64,000 bases of DNA from NCBI GenBank assembly GCA_030247675.1, contig JAOTRX010000005.1, positions 310,001-374,000 of the forward strand, given 5' to 3'. Source of the stretch: Desulforhopalus sp. (lineage in GTDB: Bacteria > Desulfobacterota > Desulfobulbia > Desulfobulbales > Desulfocapsaceae). Of this stretch, positions 25,674-35,647 are shown in pieces; within the stretch, counting starts at the first letter, position 1, and each line of letters starts with the position of its first letter. The notes below the pieces were generated by a model. The model did no database searches. It was not told where the DNA came from and was given only the letters and a program-made list of their open reading frames with translations. Position numbers and translations under genes: made by a program.

Positions 25674-26744
25674 ATGGCAGAAGACAGCCCCAGTGGCGGC
25701 GAACGGACGGAAGAACCCTCATCGAAACGGCGAGAGGATTTCCGGAAGAAGGGCCAGGTTGCTCAAAGCAAAGAGGTGCAAACTGCGGCCCTGCTGTCGA
25801 TTACCTTGCTATTTTGGCTGATGTATCTGCCGATTTTCTGGAAATCTTTTATAGAACTTATCTTCTCCATCTGGCAGGCAAGCGGTGAATACCAACTCAC
25901 CGCCACCTCTACTATTTCCCTTGCGACCTTTCTTTTGCAGAAAATTGGTCTTCTCCTCGCCCCCCTGTTTCTTGTGGTGGTCCTTGTTTCATTTCTTTCC
26001 AGTTTCGCGCAATTCGGCTGGCTTCTCACCAGCAATCCGCTTATTCCGGATTTTTCAAAGCTCGATCCCATAGGGGGCATGGCCCGGTTCTTTTCAAAGA
26101 GATCAATGATCGAACTCCTCAAATCATTATTGAAGGTGTGCCTCATTGGTTGGGTTGCCTATTCAACTATTCTTGACCATTTCAATGAGGCCCTCATTCT
26201 CATCGACACCGACATAGGAACCACTTTACGCTATCTCGCCAAAATTTCAGCTCTTGTCATGGGCAAGATCTGCGCCATCCTCATCCTCCTGGCATTTCTC
26301 GATTTTATGTTCATCAAATGGGAGATGGAGGAGAAAATGAAGATGACCAAACAAGAACTCAAGGAAGAGTTTAAGCAGAGTGAGGGTGACCCACACATTA
26401 AGTCGCAAATACGCGCCATCCAACAGGAAATGGCACGTAAACGCATGATGGCCGAGGTTCCCAAAGCCGATGTCGTTGTCACTAACCCTACCCATCTGGC
26501 GGTGGCTATTCGCTATAATGCCAAGGAGATGGATGCCCCGGTAGTGGTGGCGAAGGGAGCCGACTTACTGGCCATGAAAATCCGCGAGATCGCCACAGAC
26601 AGCAAGGTCCCTATATTTGAAAACCCACCCGTGGCTCGATTATTGCATAAATTGGATCTGGGAGAGCATATCCCCGAGCATCTCTTTAAAGTCATTGCTG
26701 AGATTCTCGCCCATGTGTATTCACTGAAAGGCAAAGGACCCTGA
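25674..26744 (+). CDS. flhB: Flagellar export switch protein FlhB
   Basis: A 356-residue export-gate protein with four membrane helices in residues about 38-215 and a cytoplasmic domain with the self-cleaving NPTH motif at N271-H274. Cleavage after N271 allows the switch from hook to filament substrates. The N-terminus (EDSPSGGERTEEPSSKRREDFRKKGQVAQSKEV) is typical. It overlaps flhA by one base. A separate FlhB-C-like protein is encoded at 61508. Confidence 0.98.
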   Translation: MAEDSPSGGERTEEPSSKRREDFRKKGQVAQSKEVQTAALLSITLLFWLMYLPIFWKSFIELIFSIWQASGEYQLTATSTISLATFLLQKIGLLLAPLFLVVVLVSFLSSFAQFGWLLTSNPLIPDFSKLDPIGGMARFFSKRSMIELLKSLLKVCLIGWVAYSTILDHFNEALILIDTDIGTTLRYLAKISALVMGKICAILILLAFLDFMFIKWEMEEKMKMTKQELKEEFKQSEGDPHIKSQIRAIQQEMARKRMMAEVPKADVVVTNPTHLAVAIRYNAKEMDAPVVVAKGADLLAMKIREIATDSKVPIFENPPVARLLHKLDLGEHIPEHLFKVIAEILAHVYSLKGKGP

Positions 26745-28840
26745 TGGAACTGGCTACCATTCAAAATTCCATTACCAATTTTGACTACAAGCAAATGCTT
26801 GGGCGCAGCGATATTATCGCTGCCCTTGGCCTTGTCGCCATCCTCATGATGATGATCATTCCCCTGCCGGCGATCATCCTCGACCTGTTCCTGACACTGA
26901 GTATTACCATTGCCCTGCTCATTCTCATCCTCAGTCTGTATACCGTCAAAGCCACAGAATTCTCGATCTTTCCGTCGATTCTGCTGGTTACCACCCTGTT
27001 CAGATTATCTCTGAACGTGGCGTCAACCCGTCTCATTCTCATGCATGGTGACGAGGGGCCGGGAGCCGCCGGAACAGTAATCCAGGCCTTCGGTCAATTC
27101 GTTGTCGGCGGCAACTATGTTGTTGGTGTGGTCATCTTTGTCATTCTGGTTCTCATCAACTTCATGGTTATCACCAAGGGCGCCGGCCGTGTTGCCGAGG
27201 TTGCCGCCCGTTTCACCCTCGACGCCATGCCCGGCAAACAGATGGCCATCGACGCCGATCTCAACGCCGGATTGATTAACGAGGATGAGGCACGCCGGCG
27301 CCGGGAAGAAATCGCCAAGGAAGCCAATTTCCACGGCGCCATGGACGGTGCCTCGAAGTTTGTTAAGGGCGATGCCATTGCCGGTATCATCATTACCATG
27401 ATCAATATCGGCGCCGGCTTTATCATCGGAGTTGTACAAAAGGATATGGCGATGGCCGACGCCGCCGCCAATTACACCATTTTGACGGTAGGCGATGGCC
27501 TGGTGGGGCAGATCCCGGCCCTGATCATCTCAACTGCCGCTGGTCTTCTGGTGACCAGGGCCACCGGTGAAAAGGATTTCGGCACCGACCTCAAGAAACA
27601 GTTTTCCACCAGTCCGGTAGCCCTCTGGGTGGTGTCGGCGATCCTTCTAGCCTTTGCCATCATTCCCGGCATGCCCTTTGTGCCCTTTCTCCTCCTTGCC
27701 ATATCCATGGCGGCACTTGCCTTCCAACTCGATAAGAGACTAAAGGTCGAAGAGGAGAAGGTTGTTGAAAAACCTGCCCAGGCACCGGTGCGCCGCGAGG
27801 AAAATTACGAAGAGATGCTTCATGTCGATCTGCTGCAGCTTGAGGTCGGCTATGGCCTTATCCCCTTTGTTGACTCAGCCCAGGATGGTGAACTTCTCAA
27901 CCGCATTCAATCCATCCGCAAGCAGTTTGCCATGAATAACGGTTTCATCGTGCCGCCGGTACATATCAGAGACAATCTGCAGTTAAATCCCAATCAGTAC
28001 ACCTTCTCCCTCAAGGGTGTACGAGTCGCCACGGCCGAAATGCTGCCCGGCCATTTCATGGCCATGGACCCCGGCATGGTCACCGAGACCATCAAGGGCA
28101 TTGCCACCACCGAACCGGCCTTTGGTCTGCCGGCCATCTGGATTTCCTCGGAGAAGAAGGACCGGGCGCAAATTGCTGGCTATACTGTCGTTGATTGCAC
28201 AACGGTTATGGCCACCCATATCAGCGAAATCATCAAGCAGCATGCCCATGAACTGATTGGCAGACAGGAGGTTCAGGGTCTTCTCGACAACCTGGCCAAG
28301 GCCTATCCGAAGCTCGTTGAAGATCTCATTCCAACCGTCCTGTCACTTGGGACAATCATGCGCGTCCTGCAAAATCTGCTGAAAGAAGGCGTGTCGATCC
28401 GCGACCTACGGACAATTCTCGAAACCATGGCCGACTGGGCAGCGGCGACGCAAGATACCGATGTCCTGACTGAATATGTCCGTCACGCCCTGGCGAGGAC
28501 GATCAGCAGTGATCTGGCGGTAAACGGCGTCATTCCGGTTATCACCTTGTCGCGGCCGGCTGAAGATGCCATTCGCAATTCGGTGCAACATAAAGAGACC
28601 GGCGGCTATCTCGCCATTGACCCGATTATCGCTCAGCGCATTCTCGACTCCATCGGCAAGGCCATCACCATGTTTGAAGGCGGCAGCCGACCGGTATTAT
28701 TATCAGCTCCGCAGATTCGGCCCTATGTGCGAAGCCTGACTGAGCGCTACTACCCGGCGCTGACGATCATCTCTCACAACGAAGTCACTCCAAACCTCAA
28801 AGTCAGATCTCTTGGCACGGTGACACTCGATGCAAGTTAG
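26744..28840 (+). CDS. flhA: Flagellar export gate protein FlhA
   Basis: A 698-residue protein. Eight or so membrane helices fill residues 22-325, with the FHIPEP-family stretch between (FVVGGNYVVGVVIFVILVLINFMVITKGAGRVAEVAARF ... AMDGASKFVKGDAIAGI), and a large cytoplasmic domain follows from about 350 that binds chaperone-substrate pairs. Nine copies form the cytoplasmic ring of the gate. flhF starts within its last codons. Confidence 0.98.
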   Translation: MELATIQNSITNFDYKQMLGRSDIIAALGLVAILMMMIIPLPAIILDLFLTLSITIALLILILSLYTVKATEFSIFPSILLVTTLFRLSLNVASTRLILMHGDEGPGAAGTVIQAFGQFVVGGNYVVGVVIFVILVLINFMVITKGAGRVAEVAARFTLDAMPGKQMAIDADLNAGLINEDEARRRREEIAKEANFHGAMDGASKFVKGDAIAGIIITMINIGAGFIIGVVQKDMAMADAAANYTILTVGDGLVGQIPALIISTAAGLLVTRATGEKDFGTDLKKQFSTSPVALWVVSAILLAFAIIPGMPFVPFLLLAISMAALAFQLDKRLKVEEEKVVEKPAQAPVRREENYEEMLHVDLLQLEVGYGLIPFVDSAQDGELLNRIQSIRKQFAMNNGFIVPPVHIRDNLQLNPNQYTFSLKGVRVATAEMLPGHFMAMDPGMVTETIKGIATTEPAFGLPAIWISSEKKDRAQIAGYTVVDCTTVMATHISEIIKQHAHELIGRQEVQGLLDNLAKAYPKLVEDLIPTVLSLGTIMRVLQNLLKEGVSIRDLRTILETMADWAAATQDTDVLTEYVRHALARTISSDLAVNGVIPVITLSRPAEDAIRNSVQHKETGGYLAIDPIIAQRILDSIGKAITMFEGGSRPVLLSAPQIRPYVRSLTERYYPALTIISHNEVTPNLKVRSLGTVTLDAS

Positions 28841-30167
28841 AGTCTTTGAAGCAGTAGACATGGCATCTGCGCTGAAAATGGTCAAACAGGAGCTGGGCCC
28901 CGAGGCCCTGATACTCTCGACAAGGACCATCCGCAACGGCAAGCTTGGCCTAATGGGCAAACCCATGCTTGAGATCACCGCAGCCATCGACTCTGATTTC
29001 CCCAAAGAAACAGCCGGAGCAAAAGCCCACCAAACCTCCAGGCAACGAGAATCGACGAATGGCCAAAAGATACATACCAACCGCTTCCGCCATGTAGTCG
29101 ATGACCCGGTTTCTGAATTTCTCCATCAGAAAGCCGCTGCCCCGGCGCCATTCGTCGCTCCTGACCGTAAGCAAGAAAGCACTTATGCCCCCCCGGAGGA
29201 TACCCGGCAATCAGATCTGCAAAACGAAGTCAATGAGCTGAAGGACTTGGTAAAAAACCTGGCCGGCAAGATCTCGCAAATTGCCGATAAAGAAGAATCG
29301 GCGACCACCGGCCGGCAATTAAAGGTTAGAGAGAGCGACTTCGCCAATCGCTTCAACGCAACTACCGTGCATGGCGACCATGTCCTTTCTCTGCTTGTCG
29401 AACGAGGAATAAACGTCGAAACATCAAGGACTATTGCGGGATTTCTCAGGGAAAGCCTTACCGAACAGGAACTGAGCAGCCCGGAACGGGTCCAGGCGGC
29501 AATCAAGGGCACCATCGAAGATCTTATTCAGGTCAGCCCTCCGCCCTTCTCCACCAGGAACGTTCAACAGCGTATTGCCCTGGTTGGCCCGACCGGAGTC
29601 GGCAAGACCACAACCCTTGCCAAGATCGCCGCATCGTATCTGAGCAGATACTCCAATTCCATCGCTCTTATCACCATCGACACCTACCGTATCGCTGCGG
29701 TTGAGCAACTGAAGGTCTACGGAGAGATTATGCATCTGCCGGTCGATGTGGTCATAACCGCGGAACAATTGGAGAAAGCCATTGCCAGGCATAGCGACAA
29801 GGAACTCATCCTCATCGATACCGCCGGCCGCAGCCCTCGCGATAGCTACTGCATCGATGAGCTGGCCTCCTTTCTCAAGCCTGAGCTGAACATTGACAAG
29901 CATCTGGTACTGTCAGCCACCACCCGGGAGTATGAGCTTCTTGATGCTATTGCTCGTTTCCAAGGCCTCGGTGTCACCCATACAATTTTTACCAAGATTG
30001 ATGAGTGCGCCAATCTTGGAATATTGCTTAATGTTCAGATACAAAATGCCAATCCCCTGTCGTTTTTCGCCAACGGCCAACGGGTTCCGGAAGACCTGCT
30101 TGTGGCGAGTCCACAGATTGCCGCAGAACTGATCATGTCTCCAAAGGAAGGATCAATGCATGACTAA
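28830..30167 (+). CDS. flhF: Flagellar placement GTPase FlhF
   Basis: A 445-residue SRP-type GTPase. It has a basic N-terminal domain (MQVRVFEAVDMASALKMVKQELGPEALILSTRTIRNG), a linker, and an NG domain with G1 GPTGVGKTTTLAKIAA (about 252-267), the DTYRIAAVEQL stretch and DTAGRS. FlhF sets the site, usually a pole, where the basal body is built. It overlaps flhA by 11 bases and flhG by 8. Confidence 0.97.
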   Translation: MQVRVFEAVDMASALKMVKQELGPEALILSTRTIRNGKLGLMGKPMLEITAAIDSDFPKETAGAKAHQTSRQRESTNGQKIHTNRFRHVVDDPVSEFLHQKAAAPAPFVAPDRKQESTYAPPEDTRQSDLQNEVNELKDLVKNLAGKISQIADKEESATTGRQLKVRESDFANRFNATTVHGDHVLSLLVERGINVETSRTIAGFLRESLTEQELSSPERVQAAIKGTIEDLIQVSPPPFSTRNVQQRIALVGPTGVGKTTTLAKIAASYLSRYSNSIALITIDTYRIAAVEQLKVYGEIMHLPVDVVITAEQLEKAIARHSDKELILIDTAGRSPRDSYCIDELASFLKPELNIDKHLVLSATTREYELLDAIARFQGLGVTHTIFTKIDECANLGILLNVQIQNANPLSFFANGQRVPEDLLVASPQIAAELIMSPKEGSMHD

Positions 30168-31059
30168 TATCTCCCGCCCGGCGGCCGATCAGGCCAAGAC
30201 CCTCCGGGATCTCAACACCACTCGCCCCGGCCAGGTACAGCAAAAAGACGATCAGCCCACCAGCGTCTACGCAATCACCAGCGGCAAGGGTGGCGTCGGC
30301 AAAACCGCCTTGGTCGCCAACCTGGCCTACGTCCTCGCCTCGATGGGCAAGCGGGTGCTTATCCTCGATGCCGATCTCGGTCTGGCTAATATCGATGTTG
30401 TCTTCGGTATCTCGCCAACCTTTAATCTCAACCATTTCTTTACCGGCGAACAGGATCTGCAAACGATCATGGTCGAGGGACCGATGGGAATCAAGATCCT
30501 TCCTGCCGGCTCGGGTATCCAAAATTTTACCAACCTCAATTCGCAACAGAAGATGCGCCTTCTCGACGGTCTCGATGCCATGCAGAACCACTTTGATTTT
30601 GTTCTGATCGATACCGAGGCGGGTATTTCTGAAAATGTTACTTATTTTAATACTGCGGCCCAGGAGATACTGGTCATCACCACACCCGATCCGACGGCAA
30701 TTACAGATGCCTACGCCTTGATGAAACTGCTGTCGACGCAGTATCATGAGAAGAACTTTAATTTGGTGGTCAACCAGATAGAGACTGAAGAGGACGCCCT
30801 TGATGTCTACCGGAAATTGACCATGGTTGCCAATAGATATCTTGATATTTCAATAGATTATTTGGGTTCAATCCCGGCCGACAGGCAGATGGTCGAGTCA
30901 ATTCGCAAACAAAAGGTTATCAGCGAACTCTATCCGGGATCAAAAATCACCCAGGCATTTCGCCAGCTGGCCGGTCGCATCTGTTCCGAGCCAACCCAGG
31001 CCTCGCCAAAGGGTAATCTCCAGTTCTTCTGGAAAAAGTTGCTGCATATGGGGGGATAG
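30160..31059 (+). CDS. flhG: Flagellar number regulator FlhG (FleN), MinD-like ATPase
   Basis: A 299-residue MinD/ParA-type ATPase with deviant Walker A KGGVGKT (about residues 44-50), DADLGLANIDVVFG, and FVLIDTEAGIS. FlhG limits flagellar number, acting on FlhF and, in FleQ species, on the master activator. The flhF-flhG-fliA order fits polar flagellates. Confidence 0.97.
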   Translation: MTNISRPAADQAKTLRDLNTTRPGQVQQKDDQPTSVYAITSGKGGVGKTALVANLAYVLASMGKRVLILDADLGLANIDVVFGISPTFNLNHFFTGEQDLQTIMVEGPMGIKILPAGSGIQNFTNLNSQQKMRLLDGLDAMQNHFDFVLIDTEAGISENVTYFNTAAQEILVITTPDPTAITDAYALMKLLSTQYHEKNFNLVVNQIETEEDALDVYRKLTMVANRYLDISIDYLGSIPADRQMVESIRKQKVISELYPGSKITQAFRQLAGRICSEPTQASPKGNLQFFWKKLLHMGG

Positions 31060-31068
31060 GAGAGGCCC

Positions 31069-31797
31069 ATGCTCTACAATCATACTCCTCAAATCGAAAA
31101 CCGCACCCAGCTCATCCACGATCACCTATATCTGGTTGATATAATTTCCCGGAGGATGGTGACCCAGGTTCCTTCCTTTATGAACCGGGATGACATCAAA
31201 AGTGCCGGAATGCTTGGACTTCTTGATGCAGCAAACAAGTTCGACGCCAGCAAGAATATCCTTTTCAAGACCTTTGCGGAATACCGGATCCGTGGCGCAA
31301 TCCTCGATGAAATGCGCAAACTCGACTGGTTTTCCAGATCACTTCGCGACAAGCAGAACAAGATCGGCAAAACCGTCAGCGACCTGGAACTGAAGCTGGG
31401 CCGTGATCCGGAAGACCACGAAATTGCCAAAGCCATGGATCTTTCCCTGGAAGAGTACCGCTCGGTTCTCGTCGAGGTCAGCCATCTTGGTTGCGTCAGT
31501 CTCCATGAAACCCTTGATCATTCTGAAGAAGGCCAATCCTTTCTCGATAACCTCACCGACGAACGGCCTGGCTCCTTGCCCGGGGCAAGGATTGAGGACC
31601 AGCAACTGACCACCGCTATTGCCCAGGTTCTTGGTCAGCTCTCAGAAAAGGAACGATTGGTAATTTCTCTTTATTACTACGAAGAGCTTACCCAAAAAGA
31701 AATTGCCGAGGCCATGGAGCTTTCCGAAGGCCGGGTAAGCCAATTGCACAGCCAGGCCCTGATCAAGTTGAAATCCAAATTGGATACTCGGCTATAG
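31069..31797 (+). CDS. fliA: RNA polymerase sigma-28 factor FliA
   Basis: A 242-residue sigma factor of the FliA/WhiG group. Region 2 (DDIKSAGMLGLLDAANKFDASKNILFKTFAEYRIRGAILDEMRKLDWFSRSLR), region 3 and region 4 (LTQKEIAEAMELSEGRVSQLHSQALIKLKSKL) are complete. It should read the four sigma-28-type promoters found at 5523, 32296, 37301 and 47625. Its inhibitor flgM is at 38010. Confidence 0.97.
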   Translation: MLYNHTPQIENRTQLIHDHLYLVDIISRRMVTQVPSFMNRDDIKSAGMLGLLDAANKFDASKNILFKTFAEYRIRGAILDEMRKLDWFSRSLRDKQNKIGKTVSDLELKLGRDPEDHEIAKAMDLSLEEYRSVLVEVSHLGCVSLHETLDHSEEGQSFLDNLTDERPGSLPGARIEDQQLTTAIAQVLGQLSEKERLVISLYYYEELTQKEIAEAMELSEGRVSQLHSQALIKLKSKLDTRL

Positions 31798-31851
31798 TTC
31801 CATTTCCAAATCAAGATCCCCGCATCTTTCCCCAACCCAGGAGGCATCACT

Positions 31852-32271
31852 GTGGAATTGAACTTTTTTTTCTATCTTTTCGTGGTCGCCATGGTGTTGT
31901 TTTTGGGCGCAGTACTCAAGGCCTTTGCCCTGAAAAAAGAAAATACCCTTCTGGCCGAACAACTCACCGAAACGTCAATTTCCCTCGAACGAACCCGGCA
32001 AAACTTCCTGCGTCTCCAGGAAAGCCATGAGAAAATCGGTAACTTCCAGAACAGCATGGGCGAGGCTGAGCTGACGACAAAACTGCAAAAACCGCGTCTT
32101 GCCCATATCCATACCCCGGAGATGTCTCGCAACACCCCGGAACGATATAGCTATATCCACTCACTTGCCGAAAAAGGCCTGTCCGTTGAAGAAATTGCCC
32201 AGGTACTGACAATCTCTACCCATGAGGCCAATCAGGTAATGACTTTGGCAAAAATTGCCCAAGGAAATTAA
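31852..32271 (+). CDS. Small membrane-anchored protein with HTH-like C-terminus
   Basis: A 139-residue protein starting at GTG with GGAGG about 7 bases upstream. One membrane helix at the N-terminus (FFFYLFVVAMVLFLGAVLKAFAL) is followed by a coiled coil (about 30-70) and a C-terminal helix-turn-helix-like segment (YIHSLAEKGLSVEEIAQVLTISTHEANQVM). Similar short proteins (DUF2802/DUF6115-like, from memory) occur after fliA in other flagellar loci. Function unknown. Confidence 0.8.
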   Translation: MELNFFFYLFVVAMVLFLGAVLKAFALKKENTLLAEQLTETSISLERTRQNFLRLQESHEKIGNFQNSMGEAELTTKLQKPRLAHIHTPEMSRNTPERYSYIHSLAEKGLSVEEIAQVLTISTHEANQVMTLAKIAQGN

Positions 32272-32295
32272 AAGGATAAAGTTGCCTCCGAAGGG

Positions 32296-32323
32296 TTAAG
32301 TTTTGCCCGCCGGAAACCGATAA
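32296..32323 (+). promoter_or_regulatory. Sigma-28-type promoter for flgFGAHIJ
   Basis: TTAAGTTT, 12 bases, ACCGATAA. It is one or two bases from the FliA consensus in each box and shares its spacing with the other three sites in the window. It lies 54 bases before the flgF ATG. Confidence 0.65.
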
Positions 32324-32376
32324 GAAGTGCAACAACAAGAGATTCATCCCCCCTTTTAGGGTGTCAGGAGAAGAAT

Positions 32377-33126
32377 ATGGTATCCGGAAAATACAGCGCC
32401 CTATCCGGGGCGATAGCAAGAGAACAGGCGATCAGCAATATCAGCAACAATCTTGCGAACATCAGTACCAGCGGCTATCGCCGGTCGCAGGTCAGTTTTG
32501 AAGCCATACTCCGCGGCGAAAAGCAGACACAAGAAGCACGAGGGATCAATTACAGCCGGGTCCGCCAAAATTTCAGCGATTTTTCCAGCGGCCCGATTCG
32601 ACAAACCGATGACCCCCTCAACTTTGCCATACACGGCGATGGTTTTTTCAAGGTTCAGGGCGCAAACGGCCCGCTATATACCAGACGCGGTGATTTCATG
32701 ATTAATGCCCAAGGCCTGCTCATGACCAGTAACGGCCTGCCAGTGCTTGATGAGGCCAATGGCCAAATCACCATCCCTGATACCGATACCAGCCGGATAG
32801 CCGTTGGGGATGACGGCACGATCTTTACCCTCGGCCCACAGGGGGCACGTTCGGAGGTCGGCAAAGTTGCAATCGCCGAGATTGCCGACAAAAAACAACT
32901 GAAACGTGAATCCGATACCGCCTTTTCCCTGGCCCAGGGCGGCACTGAACAACCAAGCACGACCGCCCGGTTGATCCAGGGTAGCCTTGAACAGTCAAAC
33001 ATCAACATGTCCTCGGAATTGACCCAGATGATTGATAGTTACCGTGCCTTTGAGACCTACCATAAGGTACTGAAAAGTTACTCGGCAATCAGCGAGACGC
33101 AAGATGACCTCGGCACCCTCGGCTAA
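32377..33126 (+). CDS. flgF: Flagellar proximal rod protein FlgF
   Basis: A 249-residue rod protein with N-terminal SGAIAREQAISNISNNLANISTSGYRRS, the central FAIHGDGFFKVQG motif and the C-terminal EQSNINMSSELTQMIDSYRAFETYHKVL helix. The pair flgF-flgG is standard. Strong AGGAGAAG precedes the ATG. Confidence 0.95.
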   Translation: MVSGKYSALSGAIAREQAISNISNNLANISTSGYRRSQVSFEAILRGEKQTQEARGINYSRVRQNFSDFSSGPIRQTDDPLNFAIHGDGFFKVQGANGPLYTRRGDFMINAQGLLMTSNGLPVLDEANGQITIPDTDTSRIAVGDDGTIFTLGPQGARSEVGKVAIAEIADKKQLKRESDTAFSLAQGGTEQPSTTARLIQGSLEQSNINMSSELTQMIDSYRAFETYHKVLKSYSAISETQDDLGTLG

Positions 33127-33166
33127 GCCTGAGACGACAGACATTTAACCTGCAAAAGGAACTCCA

Positions 33167-33952
33167 ATGATCCGTTCACTTTGGACCGGCACGACCGGCA
33201 TGCACAGTCAGCAACTCAATATCGACGTTATCTCCAACAACCTCGCCAACGTCAGCACTAACGGCTTTAAAAAGAGCAGAGCCGATTTCCAGGACCTTCT
33301 TTACCAGACGATGAAGGTACCCGGCAGCCAAAGTTCCGCCGATACTGAATCGCCAACCGGCATTCTGGTAGGTCTTGGCGTCAGGCCTGCAGCCGTGTCG
33401 AAGGTATTCTCCCAGGGAGATCTTATCCAGACCTTAAACGAGCTCGACGTGGCCATCGAAGGTGAAGGTTTTATCCAGGTTAGCATGCCGAACGGCAACA
33501 CCGGTTATACCCGCTGCGGCGCCCTGAAGCGCGACAGCAACGGCCGGCTGACCACCTCCGATGGCTATCCGATTCTCCCAGCGATAACACTTCCCGATGG
33601 TTCTCGGCAGATTACCATCAGTGACAGCGGCATCGTCAGCGCCATAATCGGCGCCGATACGGTCTCAACAGAAATCGGTACCATCGAGCTGGCAAGTTTT
33701 ACCAATAACAGCGGCCTATCCGCCATCGGCAAGAACCTTTTTGCCGAAACCGCCGCCTCCGGAACCCCGCAAACCGGGGTTCCCGGCAGCGACGGCTACG
33801 GCACATTGCTGCAAACCTACCTGGAGGGTTCCAACGTTAATATCGTCGAGGAACTGGCCAGTATGATCACCACCCAGAGGGCTTATGAAATCAACTCAAA
33901 GACCATTCAAACCTCTGATGAGATGATGCAAACAACCAACAACCTGATCTAA
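33167..33952 (+). CDS. flgG: Flagellar distal rod protein FlgG
   Basis: A 261-residue distal rod subunit: MIRSLWTGTTGMHSQQLNIDVISNNLANVSTNGFKKSRADFQDL at the N-terminus, LDVAIEGEGFIQV in the middle and EGSNVNIVEELASMITTQRAYEINSKTIQTSDEMMQTTNNL at the C-terminus, which are diagnostic. Its TAA stop shares a base with the flgA ATG. Confidence 0.98.
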   Translation: MIRSLWTGTTGMHSQQLNIDVISNNLANVSTNGFKKSRADFQDLLYQTMKVPGSQSSADTESPTGILVGLGVRPAAVSKVFSQGDLIQTLNELDVAIEGEGFIQVSMPNGNTGYTRCGALKRDSNGRLTTSDGYPILPAITLPDGSRQITISDSGIVSAIIGADTVSTEIGTIELASFTNNSGLSAIGKNLFAETAASGTPQTGVPGSDGYGTLLQTYLEGSNVNIVEELASMITTQRAYEINSKTIQTSDEMMQTTNNLI

Positions 33953-34902
33953 TGATGATCCGATTTCTGCTCATAATGGTGCTCTTTTTCTCTTCGGCAC
34001 GTGTTGCTCCGGCGCTTGAGATCACCTTCAACAAAAGGGCCCAAGTCACCGATTCGGTTATCCGACTAGGTGATGTGGCGACCTTTGACGAGCAGACTTC
34101 TCTGACGGAGGCCTTAGCCACCCAGCCGATCGGCCAGGCGCCACCACCAGGAGAATCCCTCTTTCTTCGCGCCCAAAATATCAAACAGGGTTTTGCCTCA
34201 AATCATTCTCTGCCAGGCGACACCTCCTGGGGGGGATCGGGAACTATCAGTGTCAGCCGAGAAGGTGTCATTATTTCGCCCGATCGGATTAAGGAAATTA
34301 TTGCCGAGTTTATTGAGGCCAATAAGAAAAACCTGCCAAAGGCTGAAATCCAGTTTATCGCCCAATCCCTGCCCCTGCCCTTTACCATCCCCAAGGGCAA
34401 CCTTGACTATGAGGTCATACCGTCCAACCCTGCGATTTTAGGCAGTTCCAGTATGGCGATTATCTTTAAGGTCGACGACAAGGTAGTGAGAAACATGTCA
34501 GTCCGGGGCAAAATCGAGGCTCTCGCCGAAGTCGTTACCGCCTCGGAACCACTGAAAAAGGGCCTCATCCTCCGTCCGCAACACCTGAAAATGGCCACCA
34601 TGAACATAGGTGAAAATGCCAATACTGCACTTTCCCCGGATGAAGTTGTCGGCATGCAGCTCGTAAGACCATTAGCTGCCGGCAGCCCGATAGCCACCTC
34701 CATGATTGAGGCCCTGCCGATTATTAAACGCGGCCAAAAGGTCAGGATTATTGTGACATCCGGGGCGCTGCACCTTACGGCAACCGGCTTTGCCCACAAT
34801 GACGGCAAACTTGACGAGATGATTAAGGTGCAAAATCTCAACTCCAATAAAACCATTTATGGCCGCGTTGCAGCGCCAGGCACGGTGGAGGTCATTTTGT
34901 GA
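33952..34902 (+). CDS. flgA: P-ring assembly chaperone FlgA
   Basis: A 316-residue periplasmic protein with a signal peptide (IRFLLIMVLFFSSARVAPALE) and a C-terminal SAF domain (KKGLILRPQHLKM ... MQLVRPLAAGSPIATSMIEALPIIKRGQKVRIIV). FlgA helps FlgI build the P ring. Being longer than enteric FlgA (about 220), it has an extra N-terminal half. A second ATG follows the first directly. Confidence 0.94.
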   Translation: MMIRFLLIMVLFFSSARVAPALEITFNKRAQVTDSVIRLGDVATFDEQTSLTEALATQPIGQAPPPGESLFLRAQNIKQGFASNHSLPGDTSWGGSGTISVSREGVIISPDRIKEIIAEFIEANKKNLPKAEIQFIAQSLPLPFTIPKGNLDYEVIPSNPAILGSSSMAIIFKVDDKVVRNMSVRGKIEALAEVVTASEPLKKGLILRPQHLKMATMNIGENANTALSPDEVVGMQLVRPLAAGSPIATSMIEALPIIKRGQKVRIIVTSGALHLTATGFAHNDGKLDEMIKVQNLNSNKTIYGRVAAPGTVEVIL

Positions 34903-34903
34903 T

Positions 34904-35593
34904 ATGAAAAATCTTCTTTTATCCCTGGCAGCGCTCTTGTTTCTTAGCTCCTGCGCCCTACCGGAAAAACCTCCGATGGCGATTCGTGAACCGCTTGAGG
35001 AGATCGAGCCGCCGGTAGTCGAAAGCAACGAGCCCGGATCATTGTGGCGGGAGAGCAACCATTCGATGTTTGCCGACCGCAAAGGCCGGGATGTCGGCGA
35101 TATCGTCACGGTAATCATCTCCGAAAAGGCCAGCGCCTCCAAGGAAGCAACCACCTCGACAAAACGCACCAGCAATATGTCGGCCTCTATTCCCAATTTC
35201 TTCGGTTTGGAGAATGACAAGATTTGGGCCAAAAGCCACAACCCTATTGATATCCAGAATCTGGTGAATGCCGATTTTGCCAACGGTTTTGACGGCAACG
35301 GCACCACCACCCGCAAAGAGGATCTGAGTGCCTTTCTCACCACCCAGGTGGTCGGTCGCTACCCCAACGGCCAACTGAAGATCCGCGGCGGCAAGGAGGT
35401 TATGGTCAACAACGAGGTGCAGATCATCTATCTGACCGGCATTGTCAGACCGGTGGACATCACCTCCGACAATACCGTCAACTCCACGAAGATTCTCAAT
35501 GCCCGGATCAGCTATACCGGCAAAGGCGCAATCAGCGACAAACAGGAACCCGGCTGGGCAATGCGCATGCTTGATTATGTCTGGCCGTTCTGA
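34904..35593 (+). CDS. flgH: Flagellar L-ring lipoprotein FlgH
   Basis: A 229-residue outer-membrane ring protein. Lipobox LSSC at residues 14-17 gives an acylated Cys. DVGDIVTVIISEKASASKEATTSTKRTS and LKIRGGKEVMVNNEVQIIYLTGIVRP are FlgH signatures. It starts at the ATG at 34904; a longer frame from 34859 would disrupt the lipoprotein signal. Its presence shows a Gram-negative envelope. Confidence 0.97.
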   Translation: MKNLLLSLAALLFLSSCALPEKPPMAIREPLEEIEPPVVESNEPGSLWRESNHSMFADRKGRDVGDIVTVIISEKASASKEATTSTKRTSNMSASIPNFFGLENDKIWAKSHNPIDIQNLVNADFANGFDGNGTTTRKEDLSAFLTTQVVGRYPNGQLKIRGGKEVMVNNEVQIIYLTGIVRPVDITSDNTVNSTKILNARISYTGKGAISDKQEPGWAMRMLDYVWPF

Positions 35594-35647
35594 TGGATCG
35601 GTTGCAGGAATAACGATTAGAAATCAAATGATATCTCGGTGTACGGC

